Shown here one piece after another: positions 6,891 through 8,279 of a DNA stretch of 8,279 nt. The DNA comes from Cyanobacteria bacterium UBA8803. Its GTDB lineage: Bacteria > Cyanobacteriota > Cyanobacteriia > Cyanobacteriales > Coleofasciculaceae. A program made the position numbers and the translations under genes. Below the pieces are notes generated by a model. It saw only the letters and a list, made by a program, of their open reading frames with translations, did not search any database and had not been told where the DNA came from. Each line of letters opens with the position of its first letter. Positions within the stretch are counted from its first letter, which is position 1. The stretch covers positions 1 through 8,279 of the forward strand of contig DNXU01000572.1 of assembly GCA_003505715.1 (NCBI GenBank). Reading direction: 5' to 3'.

Positions 6891-6939
6891 TTGGTCATTG
6901 GTAATTGGTAATTGGTAATTGGTAATTGGTCATTGATCA
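6884..6939. repeat. Tandem heptamer array (STRR type), 8 units, overlapping the fructokinase stop
   Basis: Eight contiguous 7-bp units with consensus TTGGTAA: TTGGTAA, TTGGTCA, TTGGTAA x4, TTGGTCA and TTGATCA. The first unit (6884-6890) contains the TGG codon for the last tryptophan and the TAA stop of the fructokinase gene. The units share the TTGGT core with the arrays at 3927-4003 and 8236-8279, and all three arrays have the G/T-rich strand on plus. Confidence 0.93.
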
Positions 6940-6977
6940 TTGTAAAAAAGCCAGCTTGTTGTACCATTGCCAATTAC
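6915..6977. terminator. Imperfect inverted repeat between convergent genes, possible transcription end structure
   Basis: GTAATTGG within the heptamer array (6915-6922) is perfectly complementary to CCAATTAC (6970-6977), which spans the sufS stop codon. The pairing extends to about 14 pairs with one wobble and one bulged base, around a loop of roughly 32 bases. Because the left arm is a repeat unit, several registers are possible. A run of six A at 6945-6950 reads as T6 on the sufS strand but is in the loop, not directly after a stem. The location between two converging stops fits a terminator, but the structure is AT-rich and not canonical. Confidence 0.28.
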
Positions 6978-8236
6978 TCCATGACACTTCTGAAAAAGTC
7001 AATCGTCTCTTTCAGCGCCACAATAAACGCATCAATTTCTGCCCGCGTGTTATAGAAATACAAACTCGCCCTTGCCGTACTCGGTACGCCTAAGACTCGG
7101 TGTAAAGGTTGAGTGCAGTGATTGCCGGAACGGATGGCAACTCCCTCTTGATCCAGCATTGTGGCTAAATCGTTGGCGTTAATCCCTTCAACTGTAAAGG
7201 ATGCCAGTGCTGCTCGACCTTTACCTTCTGCTGTGGGTGGTGGTCCATAAACTCTGATGCCCGGAATGCCGCGCAATTGCTTGAACAAATAGGCCGTTAG
7301 TTCTTCCTCATAGGCGTGGATTTTATCCATCCCCACCCCAGTTAAATAGTCTACTGCTGCACCCAGGGCGATCGCTTCCGCAATTGCCGGAGTCCCCGCT
7401 TCAAATTTTTGGGGTAAATCTCCATAGATCGAGTAGTCTAGGAAGACTTCCGAAATCATCTCCCCACCCCCCATAAAAGGCGGCATGGCTAGCAATAGGT
7501 CAAGTTTTCCGTACAGGAAGCCAATACCTGTAGGCCCACACATTTTATGACCAGATGCCACCAACCAATCGCAATCCATTGCCTGAACGTCAATCGGCAT
7601 GTGCGGCATGGACTGGCAAGCGTCAATCAGGACTTTCGCACCGTATTGGTGAGCGATCGCAATAATTTCGGCTACGGGATTAATACACCCCAAGGTATTG
7701 GAGACATGAACCAAACTCACCAGCTTGGTTTTAGGGGAGATTAAGGACTTAAAATGCTCTAAGTCCAATGCTTCAGTTTCCGTCAGTTGTACGTACTTAA
7801 ACACCGCACCCGTCTTCTGAGCCACAATTTGCCAGGGCACGATATTGCTATGGTGTTCCATCATGGTGAGGATAATCTCATCCCCCGGCTGCAAGTTGTG
7901 CAATCCCCAGCTATAGGCGACTAAATTAATTGCTTCACTAGCATTGCGGGTGAAAATAATCTCCTGCCGCGAAGCCGCATTCACAAATCGGGCGACTTTG
8001 TCCCTAGCTCCCTCATAGCCTTCTGTAGCTCTAGCACTGAGGGTATGTATGGCACGATGGACGTTGGAATTGTCTTGTTCGTAGTAATGGTGCAGTGCAT
8101 TCAATACTGCCAAAGGCTTTTGAGAGGTAGCAGCATTGTCAAAGTAAATTAGCGGTTTGCCGTGGACTTCCTGATGCAAAATCGGGAAGTCAGAACGCAC
8201 CTGAGCCGCAAGAGTTTTTTCCTGAGTAATAGTCAT
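6974..8236 (-). CDS. sufS: Cysteine desulfurase SufS (group II, PLP-dependent)
   Basis: Complete 420-residue enzyme of the usual SufS length. It removes sulfur from L-cysteine, giving alanine and an enzyme persulfide that is passed on for Fe-S cluster assembly on the SUF scaffold in the cytosol. [12 protein letters not shown] (30-41) is the N-terminal family signature. [12 protein letters not shown] (96-107) binds the cofactor phosphate, and EHHSN (127-131) contains the His stacking on PLP. IDACQS (204-209) has the cofactor Asp. [10 protein letters not shown] (228-237) holds the PLP lysine Lys231, and [10 protein letters not shown] (369-378) holds the catalytic Cys374. The short context around Cys374 is the SufS/CsdA type and not the IscS loop. 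An in-frame TAA (complement of 8240-8242) just two codons upstream fixes the ATG at 8236. No Shine-Dalgarno is visible; the leader is a heptamer array. In cyanobacteria sufS commonly follows sufB, sufC and sufD, so sufD is expected just beyond the right edge; this cannot be seen here. Confidence 0.96.
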   Translation of the reverse strand: MTITQEKTLAAQVRSDFPILHQEVHGKPLIYFDNAATSQKPLAVLNALHHYYEQDNSNVHRAIHTLSARATEGYEGARDKVARFVNAASRQEIIFTRNASEAINLVAYSWGLHNLQPGDEIILTMMEHHSNIVPWQIVAQKTGAVFKYVQLTETEALDLEHFKSLISPKTKLVSLVHVSNTLGCINPVAEIIAIAHQYGAKVLIDACQSMPHMPIDVQAMDCDWLVASGHKMCGPTGIGFLYGKLDLLLAMPPFMGGGEMISEVFLDYSIYGDLPQKFEAGTPAIAEAIALGAAVDYLTGVGMDKIHAYEEELTAYLFKQLRGIPGIRVYGPPPTAEGKGRAALASFTVEGINANDLATMLDQEGVAIRSGNHCTQPLHRVLGVPSTARASLYFYNTRAEIDAFIVALKETIDFFRSVME

Positions 8237-8279
8237 TGGTTATTTGTTGTTTGTTGTTGGTTGTTTGTTGTTTGTTGTT
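8236..8279. repeat. Tandem heptamer array (STRR type) forming the sufS leader, cut by the window edge
   Basis: Six 7-bp units, TTGGTTA, TTTGTTG x2, TTGGTTG and TTTGTTG x2, then two bases to the window end. The first base of the array is the complement of the A of the sufS ATG. The immediate upstream region of sufS on its own strand is therefore entirely CAA/CAAA-rich, unstructured and without a purine-rich ribosome-binding site. The full length of the array is unknown. Confidence 0.9.

Larger units (their letters stand above)
357..7660. repeat. HIP1 octamers GCGATCGC, 11 scattered copies
   Basis: The palindromic octamer GCGATCGC occurs at 357, 1549, 2392, 3009, 4603, 4727, 5984, 6220, 6834, 7368 and 7653 (start positions). 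All copies are inside coding regions. This is about one per 750 bp, far above chance for an octamer, and is the highly iterated palindrome typical of many cyanobacterial genomes. It is the best single taxonomic indicator in the window. The span given covers the first to the last copy and is not a continuous element. Confidence 0.95.

Overview
The window looks like part of a filamentous cyanobacterial chromosome. Eleven copies of the octamer GCGATCGC (HIP1) lie in 8.3 kb. Three arrays of tandem heptamers of the cyanobacterial STRR type sit between genes. The two signalling genes belong to families that are expanded in cyanobacteria: a WD40 protein and a GGDEF protein, each with an AAA-like (AAA_35) NTPase domain. 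The genus cannot be fixed from this sequence.

Layout. Positions 1-341 are the right-hand remnant of an IS200/IS605-family insertion: the C-terminal codons of tnpB, a foldable segment that may be the 3' part of its guide RNA, and a subterminal hairpin flanked by GAAT and TCAA. The element runs tail-to-tail into a 1217-codon minus-strand gene (267-3920) for a NTPase - transmembrane - 14-blade WD40 protein. The last 24 codons and the stop of that gene lie inside the insertion. Upstream of it in the same direction, across an 11-unit heptamer array (3927-4003), is a 550-codon gene (4012-5664) with an AAA_35 domain fused to a GGDEF domain. Both its Walker B motif and its GGDEF active site are visibly degenerate. 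A 242-bp divergent gap (5665-5906) leads to a plus-strand PfkB-family fructokinase (5907-6890). The stop codon of the fructokinase is part of a second heptamer array (6884-6939). Convergent to it is a complete sufS cysteine desulfurase gene (6974-8236, minus strand), whose ATG directly abuts a third heptamer array running off the window end.

How the parts relate. The two AAA_35 genes are paralogous in their N-terminal domains and could be co-transcribed, which suggests a signalling pair, but nothing here shows their ligand or output. Fructokinase and SufS are housekeeping functions (sugar phosphorylation and Fe-S cluster sulfur supply) and have no evident link to the signalling pair. The most noteworthy points are the insertion that supplies a new C-terminus to the WD40 protein, the doubly degenerate AAA_35-GGDEF protein, and the heptamer arrays that form the immediate leader of two genes without a visible Shine-Dalgarno sequence. 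I see no CRISPR array, tRNA or rRNA.
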